From positions 50,082-114,081 of the forward strand of contig NZ_MJIC01000011.1 in assembly GCF_001758465.1 (NCBI RefSeq): a stretch of DNA of 64,000 bases. Direction: 5' to 3'. The translations under genes and the position numbers were made by a program. The stretch is from Marisediminitalea lipolytica (lineage in GTDB: Bacteria > Pseudomonadota > Gammaproteobacteria > Enterobacterales > Alteromonadaceae). The stretch's first letter is position 1. Each line of letters begins with the position of its first letter. The notes under the pieces were generated by a model. That model worked only from the letters and a program-made list of their open reading frames with translations. It was not told where the DNA came from and did not search any database. This document shows positions 9,464 through 19,228 of the stretch, in pieces.

Positions 9464-9492
9464 TGGTAACAACCCTACTATTGGCCTATAAT
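9464..9492 (+). promoter_or_regulatory. Candidate deaD promoter with leader
   Basis: A perfect TATAAT at 9487-9492 is preceded at 17-bp spacing by a weak -35 (TGGTAA, 9464-9469). Initiation near 9499 would give a leader of about 60 nt before the deaD ATG. E. coli csdA also has an untranslated leader, though a longer one. Confidence 0.5.
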
Positions 9493-9558
9493 AGCGTTTT
9501 AATAATCAGCTGGCTTTTCTGCTATGCCCCGTCCGAGTTATCCAGGATCCATAATTTA

Positions 9559-11313
9559 ATGACCACAAATGTCGAACTGACCTTCACAGACCTTAATCTT
9601 CCACAGCCTATCTTACAAGCCTTAGAGAAAGTTGGCTACGAGAAACCTTCACCAATTCAAGCGGAAAGCATCCCGCTGTTGCTGGAAGGACACGATCTGT
9701 TAGGTCAGGCACAAACCGGTACCGGTAAAACCGCTGCCTTCGCTTTACCTATGCTGGCAAATCTGGACGTTGAGGGCAATTATCCTCAACTGCTGGTACT
9801 GGCACCAACCCGTGAGCTGGCGATTCAGGTTGCAGAAGCTTTCCAGGCTTATGCCAGCTTCTCGAAAAAAATTCGCGTACTGCCTGTTTACGGTGGTCAG
9901 TCATATGATAATCAAATTCGTCAGCTGAAACGCGGCGTACAAGTGGTTGTAGGTACACCAGGACGGGTAATTGACCATATTAAGCGTGGCACGCTAAAAC
10001 TGGACCAACTGAAATTTCTGGTGCTGGACGAAGCAGATGAAATGTTGCGCATGGGCTTTATCGATGACGTAGAGCTTATTCTTAGCCACGCGCCAGAAGA
10101 GCGTCAAACGGCTTTATTCTCGGCCACTATGCCTGCGCCGATTAAGAAAATAACCGAACGTTACCTTAACCAGCCCAAGCATGTAAAAATTGAGTCAAAG
10201 GTAAGCACCGCCAGTACCATTCGCCAGCGTTACTGTCAGGTCGCCGGCCATCACAAGCTGGAAGCGCTGACCCGGATCATGGAAGTTGAGCCGTTTGATG
10301 GCATGATCATTTTTGTGCGTACTAAAACGGCAACCCTGGAATTATCAGAAAAACTGGCTGCCCGTGGGTACGACGTAGAACCACTTAACGGTGATATTCC
10401 TCAGTCAGCCCGTGAACGTACGGTTGATCGCCTTAAGCAGGGCAAAATTGATATTCTGGTTGCTACCGACGTAGTTGCCCGGGGTCTGGACGTTGAGCGC
10501 GTAAGTCACGTGATTAACTTTGATGTACCTTACGATACCGAAAGTTACGTTCACCGTATCGGTCGTACAGGCCGTGCGGGTAGAACCGGTGATGCAATTT
10601 TGTTTATTTCGCACCGCGAAAAACGCATGCTGCAGTCGATCGAACGTGCCACCCGCCAATCAATCGAAGCAATGCCGATCCCATCGATCTCTGAGCTGAA
10701 TGAAACGCGACTGACAAACTTTAAGCAAAGCGTGTCTGAGGCCACTAAAGATGACAATCTTGAAAACCTGATGCCGATTGTGGATATGCTACGCGAAGAA
10801 ATCGAAGCGAGTCCGGAAGTATTACTGGCTGCACTGGTTAAAATCGCCCAGGGCGATGAACCACTGTTATTGAAAGAATCTGACCGCCCTGATTTACACA
10901 CCAAACCATCGCGCGAGCGTAGCTTTGAGAATAACGGACGCCGCGAACGCGACGGTGGCAAAGGCCGCGATGCGCGCCGTAAATCGCCTCGTGAAAGTCG
11001 TCGTCCCGATGAAGGTAAACAACGTTTCCGTATTGAAGTGGGTCATGTGCACGGCGTTAAACCGGGTAATATCGTAGGCGCCATTGCCAACGAAGCCGGA
11101 ATCGACAGCAAGCATATCGGCGCTATCGAAATTTATGACAATTTCAGTACCGTAGACTTACCTGAAGGTATGCCGGCTGAGACCCGACAAACCCTGCAAG
11201 GCACTCGTGTAGCGGGTCAACGCCTGTCAATTCGTGAATGGTCTGATAAGCCACCAGCGAAGAGCAAAGGTAAAGGCCCGGGTTATGGTAAAGGTAAGCC
11301 TCGCAGTAAATAA
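9559..11313 (+). CDS. deaD: ATP-dependent DEAD-box RNA helicase DeaD/CsdA
   Basis: Cold-shock RNA helicase acting in ribosome assembly and mRNA turnover. Start chosen at ATG 9559 (MTTNVELTFTDLNL), preceded by CAGGA. A longer frame from 9463 would cross the TATAAT promoter element. The protein then has 584 residues. Visible motifs: Q motif (GYEKPSPIQAESIP), Walker A (AQTGTGKT), DEAD in VLDEADEML, SAT, and HRIGRTGRAGR in the second RecA domain. A charged Arg/Glu/Lys linker follows. The RNA-binding domain (RFRIEVGHVHGVKPGNIVGAI) is typical of CsdA, and the Lys/Gly-rich tail is disordered. Single-gene unit, divergent from the TPR lipoprotein. Confidence 0.93.
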   Translation: MTTNVELTFTDLNLPQPILQALEKVGYEKPSPIQAESIPLLLEGHDLLGQAQTGTGKTAAFALPMLANLDVEGNYPQLLVLAPTRELAIQVAEAFQAYASFSKKIRVLPVYGGQSYDNQIRQLKRGVQVVVGTPGRVIDHIKRGTLKLDQLKFLVLDEADEMLRMGFIDDVELILSHAPEERQTALFSATMPAPIKKITERYLNQPKHVKIESKVSTASTIRQRYCQVAGHHKLEALTRIMEVEPFDGMIIFVRTKTATLELSEKLAARGYDVEPLNGDIPQSARERTVDRLKQGKIDILVATDVVARGLDVERVSHVINFDVPYDTESYVHRIGRTGRAGRTGDAILFISHREKRMLQSIERATRQSIEAMPIPSISELNETRLTNFKQSVSEATKDDNLENLMPIVDMLREEIEASPEVLLAALVKIAQGDEPLLLKESDRPDLHTKPSRERSFENNGRRERDGGKGRDARRKSPRESRRPDEGKQRFRIEVGHVHGVKPGNIVGAIANEAGIDSKHIGAIEIYDNFSTVDLPEGMPAETRQTLQGTRVAGQRLSIREWSDKPPAKSKGKGPGYGKGKPRSK

Positions 11314-11403
11314 CATAAGCGTCTAAAAAATTCTTTTTTATTCGTTTGAACAATATGAATAACGAGGCACACTAGCAGCTATCAACACTATTGAGAGTTT
11401 ACT

Positions 11404-12801
11404 ATGCGCTATTTTCCGTTATTTATTGATACTCAAAACCTGCCCTGTCTTATTGTTGGGGCCGGTGAAGTGGCCGCGCGTAAGCTCGAACTTTTGTTAA
11501 AGAGTGAGGCACAGGTCACTGTTGTTGCCCCGGATGTTTGCGGTACCGTACAACATCTGGCGGCTTCCCCACAGGTAACCCTGCACCAGCGCCCCTTTGA
11601 ATCAGCAGATTTAAATAACGTCAGAGTGGTTTTTGTTGCCACCAGCGACGAAGCCCTGAATGCCACCATTCACGCCGAAGCGACCAAACGACAGTTGTTA
11701 GTGAATGTGGTGGACAACACACCACTATGTGGCTTTATCACTCCTTCTATTATTGATCGTTCGCCCATCGTTGTGGCCATGAGCAGTGGAGGTCATGCGC
11801 CAGTTTTATTGCGCTATATGCGGCAGAAGCTGGAGTCATTAATTCCGGCGAACGTGAGTAAATTAGGCGCGTTTTCAGAACGCTTCCGTAACAAAGTTAA
11901 ATCCAGTCTGGCTTCGGTAACGGCCCGTCGTTACTTTTGGGAATCGGTACTGGATGGCGATATCGCTGAAGAAGTCACTCAGGGTAATGAACAACGCGCC
12001 ATCGAGAAATTTGATGCGGCATTGTCAGCCGCGATTGAAAATAAACAAACTGAAGGTCAGGTTTATCTGGTGGGCGCGGGACCGGGTGATCCGGACTTAC
12101 TTACCTTCAGAGCCTTACGCTTAATGCAAAAAGCGGATGTAGTGGTGTACGACAGATTAGTGTCCCCGCAAATTCTGGAGCTGGTTCGTCGCGATGCCGA
12201 AAAAGTCTATGTTGGTAAGGCAAAGAGTGTTCACACTGTGCCCCAGGACGATATTAATCAGCTGTTGGTTAAATACGCCAAAGAAGGTAATCGTGTGGTA
12301 CGCCTTAAGGGCGGCGATCCGTTTATTTTTGGCCGGGGCGGTGAAGAAATTCAGCGTCTTATTGAAGAAGGGATTTCCTTTCAGGTGGTGCCTGGCATTA
12401 CCGCAGCAGCGGGTGCCGGCAGTTACGCCGGAATCCCCCTTACTCATCGGGACCATGCCCAGTCGGTCGTTTTTGCTACCGGACACTTAAAAGACAACAG
12501 TATTGATCTTAACTGGCCGTCGCTGGCTCAGCCTAACCAAACCGCGGTATTTTATATGGGCCTGACCGGCTTACCGATTATTTGCGAGCAGTTGGTGAAA
12601 CACGGTTTAGCGCCAACCACTCCGATTGCCCTGGTACAGTCGGCAACTACCCATCAACAAAAAGTGATTACCGGTACATTAGCTGACATGCCCTCTCACC
12701 CTCAGTTAGGCGAAATAGCGCCACCAGCACTGATTATTGTGGGCGGCGTAGTTAGCTTGCACAAACAGTTAAACTGGTTCGAACCAGGGACTACGGCATA
12801 A
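11404..12801 (+). CDS. cysG: Siroheme synthase CysG (trifunctional)
   Basis: Makes siroheme, the cofactor of sulfite and nitrite reductases, from uroporphyrinogen III. The N-terminal half is the precorrin-2 dehydrogenase/ferrochelatase with an NAD-binding motif (VGAGEVAARKLELLL, residues 18-32). The C-terminal half, from about residue 220, is the SAM-dependent uroporphyrinogen methyltransferase: GAGPGDPDLLTFRALR, then VVRLKGGDPFIFGRGGEE. Length 465 residues against 457 in E. coli. ATG with moderate Shine-Dalgarno (GAG) upstream. It is not flanked by cys or nir genes here; a transglutaminase-like gene follows on the same strand. Confidence 0.95.
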   Translation: MRYFPLFIDTQNLPCLIVGAGEVAARKLELLLKSEAQVTVVAPDVCGTVQHLAASPQVTLHQRPFESADLNNVRVVFVATSDEALNATIHAEATKRQLLVNVVDNTPLCGFITPSIIDRSPIVVAMSSGGHAPVLLRYMRQKLESLIPANVSKLGAFSERFRNKVKSSLASVTARRYFWESVLDGDIAEEVTQGNEQRAIEKFDAALSAAIENKQTEGQVYLVGAGPGDPDLLTFRALRLMQKADVVVYDRLVSPQILELVRRDAEKVYVGKAKSVHTVPQDDINQLLVKYAKEGNRVVRLKGGDPFIFGRGGEEIQRLIEEGISFQVVPGITAAAGAGSYAGIPLTHRDHAQSVVFATGHLKDNSIDLNWPSLAQPNQTAVFYMGLTGLPIICEQLVKHGLAPTTPIALVQSATTHQQKVITGTLADMPSHPQLGEIAPPALIIVGGVVSLHKQLNWFEPGTTA

Positions 12802-12864
12802 CTTCTGCTATGGCGGTAAATTTACGCTACACTTAACCTGATTGTGACAGCAAGTGTATGCGTA

Positions 12865-13830
12865 ATGAGAAGCCTTTTATATTGTTTCTGCCTGTGTTTG
12901 TTTTGTAGCAGTGTAGCTGCAGAACAAACGCTGTACCGCCGCACATCCCAAGCAGATGGAGCTCGCTATGAATATGCCTGGCTCGACCACGACAATAACC
13001 CACGCAAAATTGCTTTTGTACTGCCCAAAGAAAATACCCAGTCGCTGCCCGTACAACAAATTAACTATAATTCGGCACTGGCACTCAGAGCAGTGGAAAT
13101 AGAGCTGCTTAAGGCAGCCCGCGAAATAGACCCCCGAGTTGCCAGATTTAAGCTGATCAATCGTCATGATTCACTGGAATTTGTGCTAACAGGAAAAGAC
13201 AAAGCACTGTTAGAACAGCTTACCGATGAGTTAAAAAACACCCAGGGAGAAGCCCTCGACAGCTATCTTGCAGCGCGTTATTTTCAGCATTACAAAACGC
13301 CGATGCTGGAAAAAGCGATAAAGCCTAATCATGTGCGCTACATCCAGGAAAGTACGCTTCCGCTGATACCTTTGGCCCAGGCGCTGTACGAAATTGTCGA
13401 CGAACAATCCAACGCCCGCTCGTACTTAAATCTGTTACTAAGTTGGGCCCAAAGCATTCCTTACGATGAACTAACCAACCGGGTGTCCAGCAATGGCTCG
13501 GGTTTTTCACCGCCTTTGGCGATACTTAATCAGAATGTCGGTGACTGCGATAGTAAGTCAGTACTTACTGCCGCACTTATCCGCGCATTTTTGCCCGGTA
13601 ATGCCATGCGACTGGTGCTACTTAACAAGCACGCGTTACTGGCCATTGCCATGACACCACTGACCAAAGACACCACGTTAATGATTGAAGGCGTGCCCTA
13701 TATTTTGCTGGACCCCACCGGACCAGCCCAAATGAAACTTGGGGAAATAAGCGACAGCACCAGACTTGGCCTCGCTTCTAAACAATATACTCTGGAAGTG
13801 ATCCCGCCAGCCATGGCACAACAGCAGTAA
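12865..13830 (+). CDS. Exported transglutaminase-like protein
   Basis: Predicted secreted or periplasmic protein of about 321 residues. I prefer ATG 12865 over the in-frame GTG at 12844, because a signal peptide then starts at once (MRSLLYCFCLCLFCSSVAAEQ). The C-terminal half has a transglutaminase-like Cys-His-Asp arrangement: GDCDSKSVLTAAL (nucleophile Cys), NKHALLAI (His) and LLDPTGP (Asp). This fold is used by bacterial cysteine proteases and peptidoglycan or protein cross-linking enzymes; the substrate is unknown. The N-terminal half begins with a DUF4124-like segment (LYRRTSQADGARYEYAW). Convergent with the PhoH-like gene. Confidence 0.7.
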   Translation: MRSLLYCFCLCLFCSSVAAEQTLYRRTSQADGARYEYAWLDHDNNPRKIAFVLPKENTQSLPVQQINYNSALALRAVEIELLKAAREIDPRVARFKLINRHDSLEFVLTGKDKALLEQLTDELKNTQGEALDSYLAARYFQHYKTPMLEKAIKPNHVRYIQESTLPLIPLAQALYEIVDEQSNARSYLNLLLSWAQSIPYDELTNRVSSNGSGFSPPLAILNQNVGDCDSKSVLTAALIRAFLPGNAMRLVLLNKHALLAIAMTPLTKDTTLMIEGVPYILLDPTGPAQMKLGEISDSTRLGLASKQYTLEVIPPAMAQQQ

Positions 13831-13937
13831 ACCCAAAGATGAGTGAAAGCTGTTTGCCTGGCGAAGCTCAGCAGACTGATAGTATCTTAAAGGTAGCCCC
13901 GCAACCCCGGGAAAGGATTGCGAGGACAGGCTTTTGC

Positions 13938-15335
13938 TTACAGATGATGTTCGGCAAAATCTGCCAGACGGGAGCGCACCACACCATCCAGGTTAATCGT
14001 AGAACTGCCGGAGAAGTCTTTAAATTTCTCAACCAGATAGGTTAAGCCCGAGGTAACAGCACTCAGGTAGTTACTGTCAATCTGCGCCAGGTTACCACTA
14101 CAAATCAGCTTAGTGCCTTCACCACAGCGGGTAATAATGGTTTTAAGCTGAGATGCCGTGAGGTTTTGTGACTCATCCAGAATAACAATGGAATTCTGAA
14201 TGCTCCGGCCACGCATAAAGTTAACCGACTTAAACTGAATATTGGCTTTTTCCATAATGTAGCTCATGGAGCCTTTCGTGTTCTCGTCGTGTTTATGCAG
14301 CACTTCCAGTGAATCGGTAATCGCGGCCAGCCACGGGGCCATTTTCTCTTCTTCCGTCCCCGGCAGGAAACCGATGGATTCGGCAATTTCCGGGGTATTA
14401 CGGGTAACGATAATCTTATCGTACATGTTACGTTCAACGACCATTTCCAGCGCAGCGGCCAGCGCTAACAAGGTTTTCCCGCTACCAGCCGGGCCGGTCA
14501 GGATAACCAAATCAATGTGCGGGTCGAGCAGCGAATGCAAGGCCATGGCCTGGCCGATATTTTTCGGATTTATACCCCAGGCATGACGCGACATCAGGCG
14601 GTCATAGCCCAAATCGAGGATCTCCATGTGGTCGCTGTCCATGGACTCAACCAAACCAGCAAATTGCTTACTGTCATCAAGCAGGAATTCGTTTACGTAG
14701 GCCTCGGGTAATAAAGATCGCGGTACGGTGTGAATGGTATCGCGCCCTTCAGAACGACTGTCGACGGATTTAACCCGTTCCCAAAAATCCCCTTCAAACT
14801 GATGGTAACCTTTAGACAGGTACTTAATATCAGAAATCAGCTGGTCAGTACGGTAATCCTCAACATGAGCGAGTCCGGCACCTTTTGCCTTTAGCCGCAT
14901 GTTGATATCTTTGGTTACCAGTACCACTTCCTGTGAAGCAAACATGGTTTGCAAATGCAATGCAACATTGATGATGCGGTTATCGTTTTCGTCACTGGCA
15001 AATATCTGCTGTGACTCATTCATATTCAAATCAGCGTAAATTGACAACGAACCAGTGGGGCGGTTTTCACCGGCACCAAACCCACTCAGGGGTACACCGG
15101 CCAGCATTTCTTCCGGCGTCGCATCGCGCAGTAAATCTTCCATGGCGCGGATACATACCCGGGCATCACGGGCGACATCTTTTTTGCTGTCTTTAATGTA
15201 ATCAAGCTCTTCCAGTACCGTCATGGGTACTACGACATCATTTTCTTTGAAAGAGAGGAAAGCGAGGGGTTCGTGTAGCAGGATATTGGTGTCGAGGACG
15301 TATATTCTGGTGTCTGCATTGCTTTTTCTTGGCAT
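13938..15335 (-). CDS. PIN domain-PhoH fusion ATPase
   Basis: Fusion of an N-terminal PIN nuclease domain (YVLDTNILLHEP at residues 12-23, TVLEELD, and further acidic residues in VLVTKDINMRLKA) to a C-terminal PhoH-type P-loop ATPase (Walker A GPAGSGKTLLALA; Walker B region IVILDESQNLT). Length 465 residues is typical of PhoH2-type proteins, which in other bacteria act as sequence-specific RNA helicase/ribonucleases. A toxin-antitoxin role needs a small upstream gene, and none is visible. The intergenic region to rapA is about 290 bp and holds no convincing gene. Confidence 0.9.
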   Translation of the reverse strand: MPRKSNADTRIYVLDTNILLHEPLAFLSFKENDVVVPMTVLEELDYIKDSKKDVARDARVCIRAMEDLLRDATPEEMLAGVPLSGFGAGENRPTGSLSIYADLNMNESQQIFASDENDNRIINVALHLQTMFASQEVVLVTKDINMRLKAKGAGLAHVEDYRTDQLISDIKYLSKGYHQFEGDFWERVKSVDSRSEGRDTIHTVPRSLLPEAYVNEFLLDDSKQFAGLVESMDSDHMEILDLGYDRLMSRHAWGINPKNIGQAMALHSLLDPHIDLVILTGPAGSGKTLLALAAALEMVVERNMYDKIIVTRNTPEIAESIGFLPGTEEEKMAPWLAAITDSLEVLHKHDENTKGSMSYIMEKANIQFKSVNFMRGRSIQNSIVILDESQNLTASQLKTIITRCGEGTKLICSGNLAQIDSNYLSAVTSGLTYLVEKFKDFSGSSTINLDGVVRSRLADFAEHHL

Positions 15336-15629
15336 CCGTTACTCCAATGAACATGACCAAGCTCGTCTGATTGTCGACGTGCTATAACGAGCCGATGTAT
15401 ACGGAGTTACCAGCCGACTGACACTCCGCATCACATCGACCATTAACTCCACCATAATCCAGTTTTCCCAACTATTCACTTTTTTTTGCGTCATTTAGAC
15501 AAATTAATTTGGTTGCACTGAATTTAAGCGCGCAATTACGACAAGATCTGCTCTGATTGCTATATTGAGCAAGACAGCTATGGTGGGGATCAGTACAATA
15601 CGCCCCCCGGTTATCGCGGAGTAGTTAAA

Positions 15630-18452
15630 ATGAGTACCGACACACAATTTGCCATCGGCCAGCGCTGGCTGAGCAACACCGAAACAGATCTTGGATTAGG
15701 CGCAATTATTCGCGTGGATTTCCGCTCAATAGAAGTCTTGTATCCGGCCACCGAAGAAAGCCGGATCTATACTAAAACAGACGCCCCATTAACCCGCCTG
15801 ACCTTTGCCGAAGGCGACATGGTTAAGTCGCAGGAAGGCTGGAGCTTATGTGTCGAGTCGATAACCGAACAACAGGGCGTGCTGATTTATCATGGTGTGC
15901 GCGAAGACACCAAGCAGGCAACTACGCTGGCCGAACCCCATCTTGACCATCATATTCGTCTGAATCAGCCCGAAAAGCGCTTATTTAACTACCAGTTTGA
16001 TCATCCCAAGTGGTTTGATCTGCGTTACGCCTCTTTTGCCAGTGAACACGCTCACGCCCGCTCAGACACCATAGGTCTGGTTGGGGCTCGTATTGAGCTA
16101 ATTCCGCATCAGCTGCATATCGCTTCAGAAGTGGGCCGTCGTTATGCGCCACGGGTACTATTAGCCGACGAAGTAGGCTTAGGAAAAACCATTGAAGCAG
16201 CGCTGATCATCCACCAGCAAATTCTTACCGGCAGAGCCTCGCGCGTGTTAATCGTAGTGCCAGACACACTTCTGCATCAATGGCTGGTAGAAATGCTGCG
16301 CCGGGTTAACCTGGCCTTTGCGATTTATGACGAAAGCCGCTGCGTCGCCCTTGAGGATGAAAGCGATAACCCCTTTGATAACGACCAACTTATTTTGTGT
16401 GGCCTTAACTGGCTGACCAGCCACCCTAAGCGCCAGCAACAAATTCAGGAAACCTCCTGGGATTTACTGGTGGTGGATGAAGCTCATCACCTGGCCTGGT
16501 CGGCAGATGCGCCTTCGCAGGAATATCAGACCATCGAAAAACTGGCAGAAGCAACGCCGGGGGTACTGCTGCTTACCGCTACGCCGGACCAGTTGGGTCA
16601 CGAAAGCCACTTTGCGCGACTACGTCTGCTCGACCCGGCCCGTTTTTACGACTATACCGCTTTTCTGGAAGAGGAATCACAGTACTCAGCTCTGGCTGAA
16701 GCCGTTGAGCCTTTGATTGATGGTGGTGAATTAAGTACAGAGCAAATCAGTCAGCTGAATAATCTGGCACCAGAAATCTTGGCCCAGTTTGATGACTTAA
16801 GCTCCGATGAAAATCGCAATGCTATTTTGCATCAGCTTATCGACTGTCACGGCACCGGCCGCCTGCTTTTCCGTAACCGCCGCGCCGCCATTGAAGGTTT
16901 CCCGTCGCGCCATTTACATGCGTATCCGTTGCCCAAACCTGAGCTTTACGACAATGACGACGTTACCTCATTGAATGAAGCCCTGTATCCGGAGCGCCAG
17001 CCCGCCCTGGAAAAACTGTGGCTTGATGCCGATCCGCGGGTAGCCTGGTTGCTTAATTTACTCCCGGAAATTAAGCCAGACAAAGTGTTGCTGATTTGTG
17101 CCAGCGCTGCAACCGCACAACAGCTGGCAGAAGTGATCCGGGTGCGTACCGGCATTCGCCAGGCGGTATTCCACGAGGGCATGAGTATTGTTGAGCGGGA
17201 TAAAGCCGCCCACTACTTTGCCGATCCGGAAGATGGCGCGCAAATTTTGCTGTGTAGCGAGATAGGCAGTGAAGGCCGTAACTTCCAGTTTGCGCACCAC
17301 CTGGTATTGTTCGACTTACCACTGACACCGGATTTACTGGAGCAACGGATAGGCCGTCTGGACCGGATTGGTCAAACGCAGAATATTCAGATCCATGTTC
17401 CGGTAATAGAAGAGTCCGCTCAGGCCGTATTACTCAAGTGGTACCACGAAGGGCTCAACGCCTTCGAACAAACCTGCCCGACTGGCGGTAAAGTATTTGA
17501 ATCGGTGCAGGAAACACTGGTGATGAACTGCCTGACGCCGTTTGACAACGAACTCCAGCAGGAGCTCATCACCCAAAGTCACCAACTTAACACTGAGTTA
17601 AAAGCGCGCCTGGATGCCGGCCGGGATAAATTACTCGAGCTTAATGCGGCGGGCGTGGGTCGCATAGACACGTTGCTTGAGCAAATTGTCGCTCAGGACA
17701 GTGCTTCGGATCTGCCAAAGTTTGCCGGCCGCTTATTTGATGCCATTGGTATCCAGCAGGAAGAAAAAGGCCAGGACTGCTTTATTCTGCGCCCCACCGA
17801 ATCCATGATTGGCCACCTGCCGGGCCTTGATCCGGAAGGTATGACGGTAACCTATCGCCGCCGCACTGCAACCACGCTGGAAAACGTACACTTCCTGACC
17901 TGGGATCACCCATTAATTCATCACGCCATGGAAATGGTGCTGACCGATATTTACGGTAAAAGTAGTGTGGGCTTTGTGGCAGATACCACTCAGCCGAAAG
18001 GGGCCTATTACCTGGAAACCTTGTTTGTTTTATCCGCCAAGGCACCCGCTGCTTTGCAACTGGAGCGATTCCTGCCGCCAACGCCGGTTAGATTGTGTCT
18101 GGATGCGAAAAGTCAGTCTTCCGATATCGATACCTCTGCGCACCGGCCACTGGGCAGAAAAATTGCCACCCAACTGGTGCAGGCGCTGACGCCGCAGTTG
18201 CAGCAGCATTTACAACATGCCCGCGATCTTGCTCACCAGCAGGCGAACCGGATATTAAGTGAAGCCATGAACGCTATGCAAACCACCTTAGGGGCTGAGG
18301 TACAGCGACTCAAAGACCTGCAAAAGCAGAATCCGGCCATTCGTGACAGCGAAATTGAGTTTATCGAAATTCAGATGGCCGCACTGACCAAGGTGATACA
18401 GCAGAGTGATGTACAACTTGATGCCGTGCGAGTGCTGGTTAACAATCCCTGA
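15630..18452 (+). CDS. rapA: RNA polymerase-associated ATPase RapA
   Basis: Swi2/Snf2-family ATPase that binds RNA polymerase and recycles it from stalled post-termination complexes. The 940-residue protein (968 in E. coli) starts with Tudor-like domains (FAIGQRWLSNTETDLGLG). The ATPase core follows: LADEVGLGKTIEAALI Walker A about residues 180-195, VVDEAHHLAW, LLTATP, and the helicase C motif LDRIGQTQ. The RapA-specific C-terminal region follows. It is separated from rluA by only 3 nt, and this rapA-rluA pair is conserved with E. coli. The upstream 290 bp includes a GCGGAG ribosome-binding sequence. Confidence 0.96.
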   Translation: MSTDTQFAIGQRWLSNTETDLGLGAIIRVDFRSIEVLYPATEESRIYTKTDAPLTRLTFAEGDMVKSQEGWSLCVESITEQQGVLIYHGVREDTKQATTLAEPHLDHHIRLNQPEKRLFNYQFDHPKWFDLRYASFASEHAHARSDTIGLVGARIELIPHQLHIASEVGRRYAPRVLLADEVGLGKTIEAALIIHQQILTGRASRVLIVVPDTLLHQWLVEMLRRVNLAFAIYDESRCVALEDESDNPFDNDQLILCGLNWLTSHPKRQQQIQETSWDLLVVDEAHHLAWSADAPSQEYQTIEKLAEATPGVLLLTATPDQLGHESHFARLRLLDPARFYDYTAFLEEESQYSALAEAVEPLIDGGELSTEQISQLNNLAPEILAQFDDLSSDENRNAILHQLIDCHGTGRLLFRNRRAAIEGFPSRHLHAYPLPKPELYDNDDVTSLNEALYPERQPALEKLWLDADPRVAWLLNLLPEIKPDKVLLICASAATAQQLAEVIRVRTGIRQAVFHEGMSIVERDKAAHYFADPEDGAQILLCSEIGSEGRNFQFAHHLVLFDLPLTPDLLEQRIGRLDRIGQTQNIQIHVPVIEESAQAVLLKWYHEGLNAFEQTCPTGGKVFESVQETLVMNCLTPFDNELQQELITQSHQLNTELKARLDAGRDKLLELNAAGVGRIDTLLEQIVAQDSASDLPKFAGRLFDAIGIQQEEKGQDCFILRPTESMIGHLPGLDPEGMTVTYRRRTATTLENVHFLTWDHPLIHHAMEMVLTDIYGKSSVGFVADTTQPKGAYYLETLFVLSAKAPAALQLERFLPPTPVRLCLDAKSQSSDIDTSAHRPLGRKIATQLVQALTPQLQQHLQHARDLAHQQANRILSEAMNAMQTTLGAEVQRLKDLQKQNPAIRDSEIEFIEIQMAALTKVIQQSDVQLDAVRVLVNNP

Positions 18453-18455
18453 CCT

Positions 18456-19166
18456 ATGAGTGCTAATCCAGAGTTTGTTTATCAGCCACCGCTGTCGCCC
18501 TACCTGAGTTTGTTGTACTACGATGATGATGTCATTGTGATCAACAAGCCCAGTGGTTTATTGAGTGTGCCGGGGAAAGCCCCGGAACACCGGGATTCGC
18601 TGATCGCCAGATTACAGCGGGTTTTCCCGCAGGCTCGTATTGTTCATCGACTGGATATGGCCACTTCCGGTGTGATGGTGGTAGCACAGCATAAAGACAG
18701 CCACCGCCAGCTATCCCGCCAGTTCGAACTGCGCCAGACCGCCAAGCGCTATTATGCCCGGGTTGCAGGAACCCCGGAAAAGACCGCCGGTTCGATAGAT
18801 TTACCACTGATTTGCGACTGGCCAAACCGTCCCAAACAAAAAGTCGATTTTGACGCCGGTAAACCCGCCCTGACCCATTATCAGGTAGTTCAACAACTGC
18901 CAACCGAAGCCCTAATTGCCCTCACGCCGGTTACCGGACGCTCGCATCAGCTAAGGGTGCATATGCTGGCGCTTGGTCATCCCATTCTGGGTGATCGCCT
19001 GTACGGTTCGCCAACGGTTATTGCCAGCGCACCGCGCCTGCAGTTGCATGCGCAATCCTTATGTTTTACCCATCCCGTCAGTGGAGACAGGCTGAATTTT
19101 AGCGCACCGTTACCCTTCTCAGACTTTTGTCCGCCTCCCTTTACCGAAGATACCACCGGCGCTTAA
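18456..19166 (+). CDS. rluA: Dual-specificity pseudouridine synthase RluA
   Basis: Pseudouridine synthase for 23S rRNA position 746 and tRNA position 32 (E. coli numbering). The catalytic block HRLDMATSGVMV contains the essential Asp, at about residue 67. Other family motifs are VINKPSGLLSVPGK near residue 28 and TGRSHQLRVHMLALGHPILGDRLY near residue 165. There is no S4 domain, as expected for RluA (236 residues against 219). It starts 3 nt after the rapA stop and is translated in the same operon. Confidence 0.94.
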   Translation: MSANPEFVYQPPLSPYLSLLYYDDDVIVINKPSGLLSVPGKAPEHRDSLIARLQRVFPQARIVHRLDMATSGVMVVAQHKDSHRQLSRQFELRQTAKRYYARVAGTPEKTAGSIDLPLICDWPNRPKQKVDFDAGKPALTHYQVVQQLPTEALIALTPVTGRSHQLRVHMLALGHPILGDRLYGSPTVIASAPRLQLHAQSLCFTHPVSGDRLNFSAPLPFSDFCPPPFTEDTTGA

Positions 19167-19228
19167 TTTTTTATCGCGCCGGCCGATAAACTACTATTAG
19201 TGTACTTACAGATTTGCTTAGCTTTCCT

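Noticed and set aside
9463..9558. N-terminal extension of DeaD from a GTG at 9463
   Set aside because: The extension crosses the TATAAT promoter element and does not match the conserved N-terminus; ATG 9559 has a ribosome-binding sequence.
11314..11350. Terminator after deaD (AAAAAATTCTTTTTT)
   Set aside because: The symmetric A/T run has no GC stem, so it does not qualify as an intrinsic terminator.
13831..13937. Possible structured RNA between the transglutaminase-like gene and the PhoH gene (GCCTG/CAGGC and CGCAA/TTGCG pairings)
   Set aside because: It lies between convergent genes, has no downstream gene to control, no T-tract on either strand, and matches no riboswitch I could name.
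13938..15335. PIN-PhoH as part of a toxin-antitoxin system
   Set aside because: No small antitoxin-like gene precedes it in its transcript.
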